A DNA stretch of 64,000 bases from Flammeovirgaceae bacterium UBA7330 (GTDB lineage Bacteria > Bacteroidota > Bacteroidia > Cytophagales > Cyclobacteriaceae): positions 62,001 through 126,000 of the forward strand of contig DKPQ01000017.1 in NCBI GenBank assembly GCA_002471275.1, written 5' to 3'. Of the stretch, positions 38,100 to 47,074 are shown piece after piece. The translations under genes and the position numbers were made by a program. The notes below the pieces were generated by a model. The model was given only the letters and a program-made list of their open reading frames with translations. It made no database searches and was not told where the DNA came from. The number at the start of each line of letters is the position of its first letter. Within the stretch, counting starts at the first letter, position 1.

Positions 38100-39512
38100 T
38101 TACTCCATCGCCTTCTCCAAGCCCAACGTTGTCGTATAGTACTTGGTGATCATGTTGGGCACTTCCCATTCAGGTAACTTTCCGTCGATGAGGTACTTCA
38201 GGTATTTCTCGGTCACCTGGGCAAAGTGGGCTTCGTGGCCAACCTTGTATTGGTCAGGGATATTGATGGTCCAAAGGTTTTCTTCCAACTGTTCTAAAGT
38301 CACGCCGGGAAACATCCCGGCAATGGTCTCGTCGATGGCTGTTTGCAGATTGTCACGGAGTGGACTGGATACATCACTGGACTCCACATAGACTGTTGGT
38401 TTAAATCCTTCTTCTTTGCCCTGCTTGATGATGATGTTGCACTTTGATCCTCGCATGATGCTGTAGTGGGTATCGCCTGTACCTTCGGGAGCCTGGTAGT
38501 TCCAGATCACGGAAGCCTTGGCTACTTTACCTTTCAGTTTGTAGATGATCTCTCCGTTGGCATAAACCTGGAGTTTGCCGTTTTTTACATCTTTCTGGAG
38601 ATAATCAGGGAAGGCATCTAATTGCGTCACTTTGGTGAATTGCGCTAAAGTAAGCTCGGTAGGCCATCTGCGGGCACTGATGATCTCCACGTCAGATTTT
38701 TTGAGTACTACATCCGGGAAAGCTTCCCACTGGATCAGGTCCACCAGGTGGGTGTTTACATCAACGATGCCTTCTCCCTGCTGCTCGGTATCGAAAAACC
38801 AGGCCGGTCTTTTAATCGGATTGCCGGAAACATATTTGAAGAAGTGATGAACACTCTCCTTAGTGATGGCAGGGGCGTCAGGTGTACCCTGGGTCAACTC
38901 TCCAAATACCGATGGAAGCTTGGCCAATTCACGTTGGATGATTGTCGTGATCTCGTGGCGTTCGGTCATGATGTCATAGAGCAGTACGTCATTCTTTTCT
39001 GCTTCTGCAAAGGCTTTTTCCAGGTCGCTGAATCCTGCTTTATTGATCACCATGGGTTTGTCAGCCAGCACATTGATACCGGCCTGAATGGTTTTGAGGA
39101 TATACTCAGTTTTCTTTTTGTTGTTCCCAGCCATCACCATCACGTTCCCTGGTTTCTCACTCAGCATTTTTTCCAGGTAGTCTGGTCCGGTATACACCAC
39201 TTCATCCCATGAGGTAGGACTTTCCGCACGGGTGTTGTAGCCATTGATCATCTTTAAATAATCCTGTACGTCACTTCCTTCAGGAGCATACACATAGACC
39301 CTGGGGTCAATCTGAGTGTACATGGACTTTTGAACGAGAGCTGCATGGAAATGTCCGGGGTCAAGGTTGATGAGTTTGACTTCACCTTTGGCACCTGTAA
39401 ACATGTTTTTTTCGTTTTGGGTTGAGTCGTCTTTTGATTCCTGGTTTCCACCTGAACAGGCAGCCAATAAAAGGGCCAGGGAAAGGGTTAACGCAGATAT
39501 TTTATTCATCAT
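38100..39512 (-). CDS. Secreted Gfo/Idh/MocA-like oxidoreductase lipoprotein
   Basis: This protein has 470 residues from ATG 39512 (39509 also possible; TTG 39530 less likely). The lipoprotein signal is LSLALLLAACSGGNQ. After it comes a Rossmann-type part (EVKLINLDPGHFHAALVQKS, NVMVMAGNNKKK), with ADKPMVI at the conserved K-P position, then a C-terminal domain of the kind called putative oxidoreductase C-terminal domain (VKLINLDPGHFH and IVDVNTHLVDLIQWEAF are typical). The usual N-terminal GxGxxG is not evident, so cofactor binding may be altered. It stands alone on the minus strand with no clear pathway partner. Confidence 0.8.
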   Translation of the reverse strand: MMNKISALTLSLALLLAACSGGNQESKDDSTQNEKNMFTGAKGEVKLINLDPGHFHAALVQKSMYTQIDPRVYVYAPEGSDVQDYLKMINGYNTRAESPTSWDEVVYTGPDYLEKMLSEKPGNVMVMAGNNKKKTEYILKTIQAGINVLADKPMVINKAGFSDLEKAFAEAEKNDVLLYDIMTERHEITTIIQRELAKLPSVFGELTQGTPDAPAITKESVHHFFKYVSGNPIKRPAWFFDTEQQGEGIVDVNTHLVDLIQWEAFPDVVLKKSDVEIISARRWPTELTLAQFTKVTQLDAFPDYLQKDVKNGKLQVYANGEIIYKLKGKVAKASVIWNYQAPEGTGDTHYSIMRGSKCNIIIKQGKEEGFKPTVYVESSDVSSPLRDNLQTAIDETIAGMFPGVTLEQLEENLWTINIPDQYKVGHEAHFAQVTEKYLKYLIDGKLPEWEVPNMITKYYTTTLGLEKAME

Positions 39513-39764
39513 GGCTGAGCTAGTTTTCAAGTATTTTGAATTTGCAAATTAAGCACTTTTTTCGATTGGATGAGAGTCCAGGGCGGATTCCTTATGGATT
39601 TCCAACCGATGATTAACTTAGAATATAATCAATTAATGATCCTCAAAATGAGGGGTAGGGTATACGATGGGAGCTTTTTCTACACCGCAATATTCTTCCG
39701 TTTTAATAATCCCACTTCAACCGCTACCTTAGCGCCAGGTTTTATAAACAAGCCGGTTCTTAAT

Positions 39765-39804
39765 AAGCCCTTTGTCTTCAGCAGAAGCAAGGGGCTTGCT
39801 TTTT
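39765..39804 (+). terminator. Hairpins in the 395-base gap between the Gfo/Idh and DUF3024 genes
   Basis: AAGCCC (39765-39770) can pair with GGGCTT (39792-39797). In a tighter alternative AAGCAAG (39785-39791) pairs with CTTGCTT (39795-39801) around GGG, followed by TTT. The rest of 39513-39907 shows no convincing gene. Two overlapping open frames there have no protein-like pattern. It presumably holds the promoters of both flanking genes, which diverge. Confidence 0.4.
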
Positions 39805-39907
39805 GAACAGACCAACAAAGGGTTTCTCACTTTGCATGGCATTTTCTTTCAACACCTAATTTTTTTTGTTTACCCTAACGACATAGAAGCAAAAGCTAAA
39901 GTGAAAA

Positions 39908-40270
39908 ATGTTAGATTTGGGCATGACCTTAGATGCTTTACAAGCTGCAGAAACCATCAATTCGCTGGAGATATTTCTTGATAGGCGAAGGCCTCAAGAG
40001 CATATCAGACATCAGCTTGATCTAAACTATAAGATAGACAAGCAAAGTGTAATCCTATTTGAGATTCGACCACATTGGCAAGACAAGGATAGAACCATTG
40101 AAAGCCCGGTAGCCAAAACCACATGGGTAAAGGCTCAAAGTTGTTGGAAGATCTACTGGATGCGAGCTGATCTAAAATGGCATAGCTATGCACCTGATGC
40201 AAGTGTGCGTACCATAGAAGAATTTTTAAAAATCGTTGATGAAGATAAACATGGTTGCTTTTGGGGGTAA
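39908..40270 (+). CDS. DUF3024 family protein
   Basis: This is a 120-residue small cytosolic protein (a start at 39923, MTLDALQAAE, is also possible). The central run FEIRPHWQDKDRTIESPVAK, then VKAQSCWKIYWMRADLKWHS and the end VDEDKHGCFWG, is the pattern of DUF3024, a widespread single-domain family without known function. It has no obvious link to the glycan loci. Neighbours on the right are housekeeping-like small enzymes on the same strand. Confidence 0.85.
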   Translation: MLDLGMTLDALQAAETINSLEIFLDRRRPQEHIRHQLDLNYKIDKQSVILFEIRPHWQDKDRTIESPVAKTTWVKAQSCWKIYWMRADLKWHSYAPDASVRTIEEFLKIVDEDKHGCFWG

Positions 40271-40371
40271 TCAGTTATTATTAGAAGAAGTAAAAACACA
40301 ATGACAACCACCATGTAGGTTACACTAAATCAATAGCTTTGGCTGGTACTATTGAATCGATCACTATTTAT

Positions 40372-40827
40372 ATGGAATCCTTATTCAAAACCTGGAAAAC
40401 AGGCAGAAAACTTTACCTTAACTTCTTCGAAAATTACACCCTGGATCAATTAAATGAAGTCCCTGATGGTTTCAACAACAATTTGATTTGGAACATCGGG
40501 CACATAATTGTTGCCCAGCAGTCTCTGATATACAATTTGTCTAATTTGGATGGATATCTCCCGGAGCGGTTGGTTGAACTTTATAAGCCCGGCACCAAAC
40601 CAAGCGGACAAATAACCCAGGAAGCATGTGATGAGCTTAAAGAGCTACTCACCGCTCTTATAGATCGAACGATTAGTGATTTTGATGCGGGAAAATTTAC
40701 AACTTTCACAGAGAGGACTACCCGGACAGGGTTTCACCTGGCTACACTTGAAGATGCCCTCCATTTCAATAATTATCATGAAGGATTACACCTGGGTTAT
40801 ATGATGAGTATCCGTAAGTTGGTTTGA
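40372..40827 (+). CDS. DinB-family protein (first of two)
   Basis: This protein has 151 residues from ATG 40372 (TTG 40339 would add 11 residues). It is a predicted four-helix bundle of the DinB/YfiT type. Metal-ligand histidines are seen in NLIWNIGHIIVAQQSL (first His) and in FNNYHEGLHLGYMMSI (second and third). DinB proteins are metal-dependent and some are thiol transferases (bacillithiol-type), but many have no known substrate. The family call is firm, the function is not. It is separate from the second DinB gene at 41838, to which it is only distantly similar. Confidence 0.85.
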   Translation: MESLFKTWKTGRKLYLNFFENYTLDQLNEVPDGFNNNLIWNIGHIIVAQQSLIYNLSNLDGYLPERLVELYKPGTKPSGQITQEACDELKELLTALIDRTISDFDAGKFTTFTERTTRTGFHLATLEDALHFNNYHEGLHLGYMMSIRKLV

Positions 40828-40927
40828 ATAACCTGATCAGGTACTTTCAAGATATGATAGTCCGTATGATGAACTTCTTAATAAAATCATGGTAAATGCC
40901 CCTCTTCACGAACTAAAAAAATAGCCA

Positions 40928-41752
40928 ATGAAAAGATTATTAATATTAGCTTTCTTTTTGTCTTCAGCATTTTCCGTATCAAGCCAACCATTTCCCCTAA
41001 AGCTCAAGGTGGCCACGTATAATGTGGGTCATTTTAATCAGGGGTGGGCTGGTGGCTTCCGTTTTATGGGTGACCCCAATTCCAAAAAGGAATACAAAGC
41101 TGGAGCAGCAGAAAAACAGATAGCCGCCTGGCGACAATGGATAAGTCAGCAAAGCCTGGATTTTTTGTGTGTACAGGAATGGAATCAATATTTTGATGTC
41201 GATAGCCTATTTCATGCGGAGAAAGAGCTACTACAACCCTTTTACGATAATATTTATTTTGGTAAAGCACATTCGTGGATCTACAATGGTATTGCCACTA
41301 ACTACACATTGTCAAACCTACGGACCCAATATACTTTTGGTGATTATTACGCTTTGATCGGAGACTTAAAAATTGGTGACAAAACCATTACCATCATTTC
41401 CATGCACATTCCCTGGCAGGAGGACTGGCATATGCCGGCACTTGAAGCCTTAATCAAGGATTTAAAAAAATACGAATATTTTATCTGCTTTGGAGATACC
41501 AACTCATCTGATGCAGAACAAATGCGTTTCAGAGAAGCGGGCTTTAACATGGCCAATGGTGGATACCAGGGCTGGTTTGGTACATCAGGAGGAAAGCTGA
41601 CTCTCGAAGGTCGGCAGGGCAAAGTGGATACGAACATCGATAACATCATCACCAGCGCTAATATTAAGATCATGAATGTGTCTGCGCCACATACTGGTTT
41701 AAACGACCTTGATCACCTGCCAGTGATTGCAGATGTTGTCATTACAGATTGA
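40928..41752 (+). CDS. Secreted endonuclease/exonuclease/phosphatase-fold protein
   Basis: This 274-residue protein has a signal peptide (about 1-19, ending SVSSQP). The fold's active-site parts are present: ATYNVGHFNQ (Asn), LCVQEWNQYF (catalytic Glu), IISMHIPWQED (His), CFGDTNSSD (Asp and Asn) and NDLDHLPVIADVV (the Asp-His pair). It is a metal-dependent phosphodiesterase or phosphatase acting outside the cytoplasm. The target (nucleic acid, phospholipid or sugar phosphate) cannot be told. Spacing of about 100 bases to both neighbours suggests its own transcript. Confidence 0.87.
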   Translation: MKRLLILAFFLSSAFSVSSQPFPLKLKVATYNVGHFNQGWAGGFRFMGDPNSKKEYKAGAAEKQIAAWRQWISQQSLDFLCVQEWNQYFDVDSLFHAEKELLQPFYDNIYFGKAHSWIYNGIATNYTLSNLRTQYTFGDYYALIGDLKIGDKTITIISMHIPWQEDWHMPALEALIKDLKKYEYFICFGDTNSSDAEQMRFREAGFNMANGGYQGWFGTSGGKLTLEGRQGKVDTNIDNIITSANIKIMNVSAPHTGLNDLDHLPVIADVVITD

Positions 41753-41837
41753 TGTTTTCGAAATTAAACTCTTCTCTATTTCCTCAGATAATTTACTATC
41801 ACCCCCTCATGGTATGCAATAATGATTCTTTGTAAAT

Positions 41838-42401
41838 TTGGTAGTAAGCAATTCTGCAGTTTTGAATAAATGGATAGAAGTTATTGACCAAACAACCCTG
41901 AAATTTCAGGATGCTTTTGGTAAACTGAATGCTGAGGAATTAAATTGGAAACCTGCTCCGGAAAAGTGGAGCATCGCTCAGAATATTGATCATTTGATTG
42001 TTATCAATAAATCCTACTTTCCAGTCATTGAATCATTACAAAAAGGTACTTACAAAACTCCATTTCTGGGAAAGCTGGGATTTTTAGTTTCCTTTTTCGG
42101 TAAAACAGTTTTGAACTCGGTAAATCCAGATAGAAGACGAAAAATGAGAACATTCGAAATCTGGGAACCAGCGAAAAGTGAAATTTCAGCTAATATTCTT
42201 AACAGATTCGTAGATCATCAGTCTGATTTAAAAAACATGATCAAACATTCCAGGAACCTGCTGATAAATGGTGCTGTTATTTCATCACCTGCCAATAAAA
42301 ATATTGTTTACACACTCGAGAAAGCCTTTGATATTATCGTCTTGCACGAGCAAAGACACTTTGAACAATCAAAGGAAGTTTATCACTTGATGAAGCTGTA
42401 G
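41838..42401 (+). CDS. DinB-family protein (second of two)
   Basis: This protein has up to 187 residues. No ATG exists near the front: TTG 41838 or TTG 41862 must start it, and the latter gives MNKWIEVIDQTTLKFQDAFG, a typical DinB opening. TAAATTTG at 41833-41840 resembles the Bacteroidota -7 element TAnnTTTG, which would favour the later start. The fold is shown by LNWKPAPEKWSIAQNIDHLI (first metal His) and ALEKAFDIIVLHEQRHFEQS-type residues (second and third His) near the end. Function unknown. Confidence 0.82.
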   Translation: MVVSNSAVLNKWIEVIDQTTLKFQDAFGKLNAEELNWKPAPEKWSIAQNIDHLIVINKSYFPVIESLQKGTYKTPFLGKLGFLVSFFGKTVLNSVNPDRRRKMRTFEIWEPAKSEISANILNRFVDHQSDLKNMIKHSRNLLINGAVISSPANKNIVYTLEKAFDIIVLHEQRHFEQSKEVYHLMKL

Positions 42402-42436
42402 TTGGAATATGAATTTGTAGACCAATCATTAGCAGC

Positions 42437-42949
42437 GTGAGTCATAAGATCATCCTGGAAACGAAAAGATTAAAACTTAAGCCATTCTCGAAAGAGGATG
42501 CAAAATTGTTTTATAAACTCAGCATTGATCCATTCATTAGAAAATACCTCTGGGATGATGTAAGAATACCATTTAGCCTAGCTCAGGAAATCCTGGATAA
42601 AAACAATGAATACTTTGAGCAGCACGGATTTGGTCTTTGGAAAATGGAGGAAAAGAAGGGTGAGGAAATCATCGGGTATACGGGATTGTGGTATTTCTTT
42701 CAGGAAGAGAAACCTCAGCTGATCTATGCGATCCTCGAAAAATATACAAAGCAAGGGCTGGCGACTGAAGCAGCAAAAAAGATACTAGACTATGCCGTTG
42801 AACAATTAAAGTTTACCTATCTGGTGGCTTCTACAGATGAGGATAATCTGGAATCTATGAAAGTGGCTGAAAGGATAGGGATGAATAGACGTGAAAAGAA
42901 AATCATAGACGGTAAGTCAACAGTGTTTTTTGAATTAAGCCGGAATTAA
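42437..42949 (+). CDS. GNAT N-acetyltransferase, RimJ/RimL type
   Basis: This 170-residue protein starts GTG 42437, with no ATG before the first strand. It follows the ribosomal-protein/aminoacyl acetyltransferase layout: ILETKRLKLKPFSKEDAKLF at the front, GYTGLWYFFQEEKPQLIYAI, then the acetyl-CoA loop YTKQGLATEAAKKILDYAVE (Q/R-x-x-G-x-A/G) and ASTDEDNLESMKVAERIGM. It should acetylate an amino group of a small molecule or protein. It lies 35 bases after the DinB gene, so the two are probably co-transcribed. Confidence 0.92.
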   Translation: MSHKIILETKRLKLKPFSKEDAKLFYKLSIDPFIRKYLWDDVRIPFSLAQEILDKNNEYFEQHGFGLWKMEEKKGEEIIGYTGLWYFFQEEKPQLIYAILEKYTKQGLATEAAKKILDYAVEQLKFTYLVASTDEDNLESMKVAERIGMNRREKKIIDGKSTVFFELSRN

Positions 42950-42993
42950 TCCGGAGATGACTTACTGCCCCAATCCAGTGAACCCACACCCTT

Positions 42994-43013
42994 GGCAGGT
43001 GTCCTCACCTGCC
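42994..43013. repeat. Perfect short palindrome, GGTG-N4-CACC type
   Basis: GGCAGGTG (42994-43001) and CACCTGCC (43006-43013) form an 8-base stem with a TCCT loop, 45 bases after the GNAT gene. A second palindrome with the same core and four-base loop is at 56303-56322. It may act as a terminator for the GNAT gene. Confidence 0.5.
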
Positions 43014-43057
43014 ATTGAAATCAGAAATGTAGTTTTTAATTCCACTACGATTTCCGT

Positions 43058-43275
43058 CTGGTGAAGACACAGTGAAGACACCAGCCGGGGAGCAGTATGC
43101 TATAAGCGAAACGAAATGAAGGATCTTAGCAATCGTGAGGAGAATTGAAATTGCTCCACCTAAGTGCATAAGATCCTTCACTTCACTAGCGAGTTTTAAT
43201 TCTAAGTGTATTTAGATATTAGCGTTCAATCTCACATTTAGAATATGATCCCGGATGTTTCGTTCAGGATGACGG
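43058..43275. repeat. Dispersed-repeat-like element with long inverted arms
   Basis: CTGGTG (43058-43063) to CACCAG (43079-43084) encloses two copies of GTGAAGACAC. Then GAAATGAAGGATCTTA (43113-43128) pairs with TAAGATCCTTCACTTC (43169-43184), 15 of 16 bases, around a 40-base loop. It is followed by TTCGTTCAGGATGACGG near 43259. GATCCTTCACTTCGTTCAGGATGAC-like wording is, from memory, a common non-coding repeat style in several bacterial genomes. That this is a MITE-like remnant is an inference. Confidence 0.5.
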
Positions 43276-43433
43276 TCTTAGCGTTTGTTTCTACTTGGTT
43301 TTTTGTTGCCACTGAAATTCCAGCCTTAGTCTTAAAATAATCGGCCAGTCATAGTAGGACTCTGCTAAAGGAAAGAAGTATTTAGGTTTAAAGTGTTAGG
43401 TTCAGCTATAAAATCTTGCTGGAATTGTTACTC

Positions 43434-43452
43434 GCAGTCATCCGATGACTGC
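43434..43452 (-). terminator. Hairpin downstream of the mannonate dehydratase gene
   Basis: GCAGTCAT (43434-43441) and ATGACTGC (43445-43452) form a perfect 8-base stem with a CCG loop, 15 bases past the stop of the leftward gene. There is no U-run, but Bacteroidota often use such ends. Confidence 0.5.
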
Positions 43453-43467
43453 TACTTAGACTTAATC

Positions 43468-44700
43468 TTAAAAAGAGGTCCGTGCCTTCAAGCCTTTTTC
43501 CATGCTATACTCCACCGCTGACTGAATCCCATCCAATTCCGCAAGCCCCATCAATCGCCCGATCATTGGATAGCCAGGGTTCGCATTGCGGTTATAATCA
43601 TCCAGCATCTTGATGCCATGATCAGGACGGAAAGGAATTTGCATATCAGCACGACCTGAATCCTGACGATTTATTTGCTCTTCATACAAGGCTTCAACAA
43701 TCGGGATCATCTTTACATCACCATACAAATGCCCCTGCTCATGGAAGCTGCGATCCTGTAAAAAGGTATTGTTACGAAGATGTGCAAAATGTATGCGATC
43801 ACCTAAAGCCCTGACAATACCGACCAGGTCATTGTCCCGGTTTACTGAGAGTGATCCTGTACAGAATGTGAGTCCGTTATTAGGTGAATCCACCGCCTTG
43901 CAGATCCATTCCAGGTCTTCGCGGGTGCTCACGATCCTCGGGAGACCGAGTACAGGGAAGGGGGGATCATCAGGGTGGATGCACATTTTCACGCCACTTT
44001 TCTCGGCAATAGGAACGATATCCTGAAGGAATAGGGCAAGGTGCGAACGAAGTTTGTTACGATCAATATTACGATAATTATCAATCAGTTCCAGGAACCG
44101 TCCTTTATAGTCAGGCTCGGATCCGTCAACCGCACCATTGATAAAACCCTGGGTGACGATAATAGTATTGTAAGCCAGCGTTTCTTTTTGATCTTCAGTC
44201 ATTCGTTCAAAAAGCTTCCGGGCTTTTTCCAGCAAGTCTGGCGGGTAGTCATTTACGGCCCCCGGACGCTCCAGGATGAAAGCATCAAATGCAATGAATG
44301 TTGGAAAATCAAAAAGCATGACCTCACCACCAGTTTCAAGCTTGTAATGAAGATCAGTCCTCACCCAGTCAAGTACTGGCATGAAGTTGTAACAGATCCT
44401 GTCGATACCACACTTTCCCAGGTTTTCAATCGACTCGCAATAGTTGGCAATTAAGCGGTCATAATCTTCATTGTGTGTTTTAATACCCTCTGAAACAGGC
44501 AAACTCTCAACAACCGCCCATCTAAGTCCATAGCTTTCAATCTTGCCTTTGACCTTTTGAATTTCATCAACAGGCCAGACTTCACCGTTAGGGATGTGAT
44601 GTAAAGCAGTCACCACACCTTCCACACCCATCTGTTTAAGGTCAGGAAGTTTTACGGCATCTTTTTCACCAAACCAGCGCCAGCATTTTTCTAGTCTCAT
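43468..44700 (-). CDS. uxuA: Mannonate dehydratase
   Basis: This 410-residue, cytosolic TIM-barrel enzyme of uronate catabolism dehydrates D-mannonate to 2-keto-3-deoxy-D-gluconate. The whole length follows the UxuA pattern: MRLEKCWRWFGEKDAVKLPD, VVTALHHIPNGEVWP, RICYNFMPVLDWVRTDL, the metal-site MCIHPDDPPFPVLGLPRI, LTFCTGSLSVNRDNDL, IHFAHLRN and FRPDHGIKMLDD near the end. It lies 38 bases after the SDR gene in the leftward arm of locus D. Genes for uronate isomerase, KDG kinase and KDPG aldolase are not in the window and must be elsewhere. Confidence 0.95.
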   Translation of the reverse strand: MRLEKCWRWFGEKDAVKLPDLKQMGVEGVVTALHHIPNGEVWPVDEIQKVKGKIESYGLRWAVVESLPVSEGIKTHNEDYDRLIANYCESIENLGKCGIDRICYNFMPVLDWVRTDLHYKLETGGEVMLFDFPTFIAFDAFILERPGAVNDYPPDLLEKARKLFERMTEDQKETLAYNTIIVTQGFINGAVDGSEPDYKGRFLELIDNYRNIDRNKLRSHLALFLQDIVPIAEKSGVKMCIHPDDPPFPVLGLPRIVSTREDLEWICKAVDSPNNGLTFCTGSLSVNRDNDLVGIVRALGDRIHFAHLRNNTFLQDRSFHEQGHLYGDVKMIPIVEALYEEQINRQDSGRADMQIPFRPDHGIKMLDDYNRNANPGYPMIGRLMGLAELDGIQSAVEYSMEKGLKARTSF

Positions 44701-44738
44701 TCAAGCAGTTATTATATATAATAATCGAACGGAAACAA

Positions 44739-45548
44739 TCAAACCCCACTAAAAGCACTGAACCCCCCATCAACGGGAATGATCGTACCCGTAATAAAGC
44801 TGGCGGCATCGGAGCAGAGGAATTGTACAAGACCATTCAGTTCTTTGATGTCCCCAAACCGCTTCATAGGGGTCTTAGCCAATACTTTTTTGCTTCTTTC
44901 GGTGTATGATCCATCCGGATTGATGAGTACAGCCCTGTTTTGATCTCCAATGAAAAAGCCCGGAGCAATCGCATTGACACGTACTTTTTCACCAAACTTC
45001 AATGCCAGCTCAGTAGCCATCCATTGAGTGAAAATATTGACTCCGGTTTTAGCTACTGAATACCCCATCACCCTGGTGATAGCCGAATAAGTGGCCATTG
45101 AGGAGATGTTGATGATACTTCCTTCACCGTATTTAGCCATAGCCTCACCAAAGATCAGGCTGGGGATCACCGTACCGTCCAGATTTAGATCCGTGACCTT
45201 TTTGTAGTCAGAGATCTTCATATCAAAGATGGTTTGATCCTCAGTCAGGGTTGCTCCGGGAATGTTCCCTCCGGCAGCATTGATCAGGATGTGGATCGCT
45301 CCCCATTTTTCAATGACCTTATCTCTGACGCTCTTTAGGCTTTCCTCTTCCAGCACATTACAGGTGTAGCCTTCTACATCACCAAGTAATGAAAGCTCCT
45401 CAATCCTGGATTTCAGGTTTTCTTCCCGGATATCCAAAATAGCTACTTTGGCTCCCGCTTCGAGCAAACTTTTGGAAATGCTCCCTCCAAGGACGCCGCC
45501 ACCGCCTGAAACGATGGCGACTTTACCTTTTATGTTATAATCAACCAT
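44739..45548 (-). CDS. SDR-family D-mannonate (fructuronate) oxidoreductase
   Basis: This 269-residue short-chain dehydrogenase has its NAD(P) motif in KVAIVSGGGGVLGGSISKSL, NAAGGNIPGAT at the NNAG position, a catalytic Ser in SSMATYSAITRVMG, and Tyr-x-x-x-Lys in GYSVAKTGVN. It ends near FITGTIIPVDGGFSAFSGV. In Bacteroidota an SDR of this kind beside uxuA replaces the unrelated UxuB and reduces D-fructuronate to D-mannonate. That role rests on the neighbour. The start overlaps the end of the preceding Gfo/Idh gene by eight bases, so the two are coupled. Confidence 0.88.
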   Translation of the reverse strand: MVDYNIKGKVAIVSGGGGVLGGSISKSLLEAGAKVAILDIREENLKSRIEELSLLGDVEGYTCNVLEEESLKSVRDKVIEKWGAIHILINAAGGNIPGATLTEDQTIFDMKISDYKKVTDLNLDGTVIPSLIFGEAMAKYGEGSIINISSMATYSAITRVMGYSVAKTGVNIFTQWMATELALKFGEKVRVNAIAPGFFIGDQNRAVLINPDGSYTERSKKVLAKTPMKRFGDIKELNGLVQFLCSDAASFITGTIIPVDGGFSAFSGV

Positions 45549-46926
45549 TTAGATTGGCAATGTTCCGTGTTCCGTAAGGGTAGCGTTGAGTTCGACTTAA
45601 CATGGCATTTGCTCCCTCATTATTAGTAAACCTTTCTTTTTCAGGATCCCACTTGAGGACTCCTGGCACCTTCATGGCTATGTGACTGATCAGGCATACA
45701 GAACAAGCACGATGTCCTATCTCTACCGGAGAGATCGGTTGTTTTCTGGTTTTGATGCAATCCAGCCAGTTGCCATGCTGCTCATCGCTGACATATAGTT
45801 TTGTTTCATTCTCACCAATCTTGGATTGAAGGATTCTGGGATCACTGGCATCCAGGGCTTTTTTACTAGCCTCTGCAGCTCCTGGATCACTGGCTGTGGC
45901 TGTATAGTTGCCTCTCGATACAAAGATCCAGCCTTCAGTGCCTTCGTAGCGAATCCCGTTATCATAACCTCCACTGGTATAAACAGTGATGCCATTTGCA
46001 TATTCATGTTTTACCATAAAGTCGCCGTGAACATTCCAGAGGCCTGATTTTGGAAACTGTGCTACCGCCTGTACGGAGATAGGTCCGGTAAGCTCTGTAT
46101 CCATTCCCCAGGCAGCTGAGTCATAGTGGTGCTGACCCCACCCAGTGATCATACCCGCTCCATATTGTTCAAGACGCAGCCATCCTGGTCTGCCATATCC
46201 TTCCTGGGGATGTACACCGATTTCTGTATAAGGTACCTCGGGAGTAGACCCCAACCACATATCGTAGTTTAAGCTTTTAGGTACAGGCATCTCAGGTGCA
46301 TCTGGCCCTGACGGGTCGCCGGGAAGACCAATCTTTACTGTGTGTATCTTACCGATCCGTCCATTTCTTACCAGCTCGGCAGCAATTCTGAACTGTGGAG
46401 AGGATCGTTGTTGCGTCCCTACTTGTAGGATAACACCTTCTCGCTGAACCACGTCGCTAAGTAGTCGGCCTTCTTCCAGGGTAAGTGATGTTGGCTTTTG
46501 CAGGTAGATATCTTTCCCAGCCAAAGCAGCTTCAATAGCAGGTTGAGAATGCCAGTGATCAGGAGTACTGATCTGTACGGCGTCGATGTCTTTATCTGCC
46601 AACATCTCCTTATAATCTTCATACATTTTTACGTTGACGGCCTTGGACTTACCCGTCTTCTTGGCATAAAAATCCTGCACAAGCTTTTTGCCATCTTCCA
46701 TTCTGTTGCTGTCGAGGTCACAGACAGCAATCATTTTCGCCTGGTCATACTTAAGCGTTTCAGCCATGTCATGACCCCTCGCGATCCTTCCACAGCCAAT
46801 CTGGCCAATGTTGATGGTGTTACTTGGGGCATTTTTTCCAAAAACCGAGCTAGGTACGATCGTGGGTACCGCAAATGCCACAGCAGATGCCGATGCAGTC
46901 TTTTTCATAAATTGTCTTCGTTGCAT
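45541..46926 (-). CDS. Tat-exported Gfo/Idh/MocA-family oxidoreductase
   Basis: This 461-residue protein has the twin-arginine signal MQRRQFMKKTASASAVAFAV. It has an NAD(P)-binding start (INIGQIGCGRIARGHDMAET), STPDHWHSQPAIEAALAGKD, and YLQKPTSLTLEEG at the E/Q-K-P position. A C-terminal domain with WLRLEQYGAGMITGWGQHHYD matches secreted members of the family common in glycan loci. Members carry a tightly bound cofactor and oxidise or epimerise sugars, including at C3. It is the first coupled gene before the SDR and uxuA, 148 bases after the DUF6807 gene. Confidence 0.9.
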   Translation of the reverse strand: MQRRQFMKKTASASAVAFAVPTIVPSSVFGKNAPSNTINIGQIGCGRIARGHDMAETLKYDQAKMIAVCDLDSNRMEDGKKLVQDFYAKKTGKSKAVNVKMYEDYKEMLADKDIDAVQISTPDHWHSQPAIEAALAGKDIYLQKPTSLTLEEGRLLSDVVQREGVILQVGTQQRSSPQFRIAAELVRNGRIGKIHTVKIGLPGDPSGPDAPEMPVPKSLNYDMWLGSTPEVPYTEIGVHPQEGYGRPGWLRLEQYGAGMITGWGQHHYDSAAWGMDTELTGPISVQAVAQFPKSGLWNVHGDFMVKHEYANGITVYTSGGYDNGIRYEGTEGWIFVSRGNYTATASDPGAAEASKKALDASDPRILQSKIGENETKLYVSDEQHGNWLDCIKTRKQPISPVEIGHRACSVCLISHIAMKVPGVLKWDPEKERFTNNEGANAMLSRTQRYPYGTRNIANLNG

Positions 46927-47074
46927 AGGTTATATGTTTTATTTTTCTTTCAGAATTTTTTCAAGGTTTCATTCCATTTCTTCCTGACCTCTGGTCTATC
47001 AGCATGTCTGAAAATCGGAGTGTCCGAATGTTCAAATGGAACTTAATGTTGTATTTCACTTGCTTTAAATCCAT

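Larger units (their letters stand above)
42950..43467. other. 518-base gene-free, repeat-rich interval
   Basis: No protein-like frame or RNA gene was recognised here between two converging genes. The interval holds the hairpin at 42994-43013, the repeat element at 43058-43275 and the hairpin at 43434-43452. It divides the miscellaneous group from the AraC-controlled locus D. Confidence 0.7.

Noticed and set aside
38748..39212. Long open frame opposite the Gfo/Idh gene
   Set aside because: It lies entirely antisense to a well-supported gene in the reverse complement frame and has no family pattern.
39570..39981. Two overlapping open frames (78 and 69 codons) upstream of DUF3024
   Set aside because: They overlap each other and the DUF3024 start, show no protein-like pattern, and cover a hairpin region. 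They are best read as non-coding.
44709..44724. Perfect 16-base AT palindrome (TTATTATATATAATAA) between the SDR and mannonate dehydratase genes
   Set aside because: It uses only A and T in a 38-base AT-rich gap, where such palindromes arise easily, and no second copy was seen upstream of other locus D genes.
46498..47046. 182-codon frame opposite the Tat Gfo/Idh gene
   Set aside because: Mostly antisense to a clear gene, with composition typical of a shadow frame.
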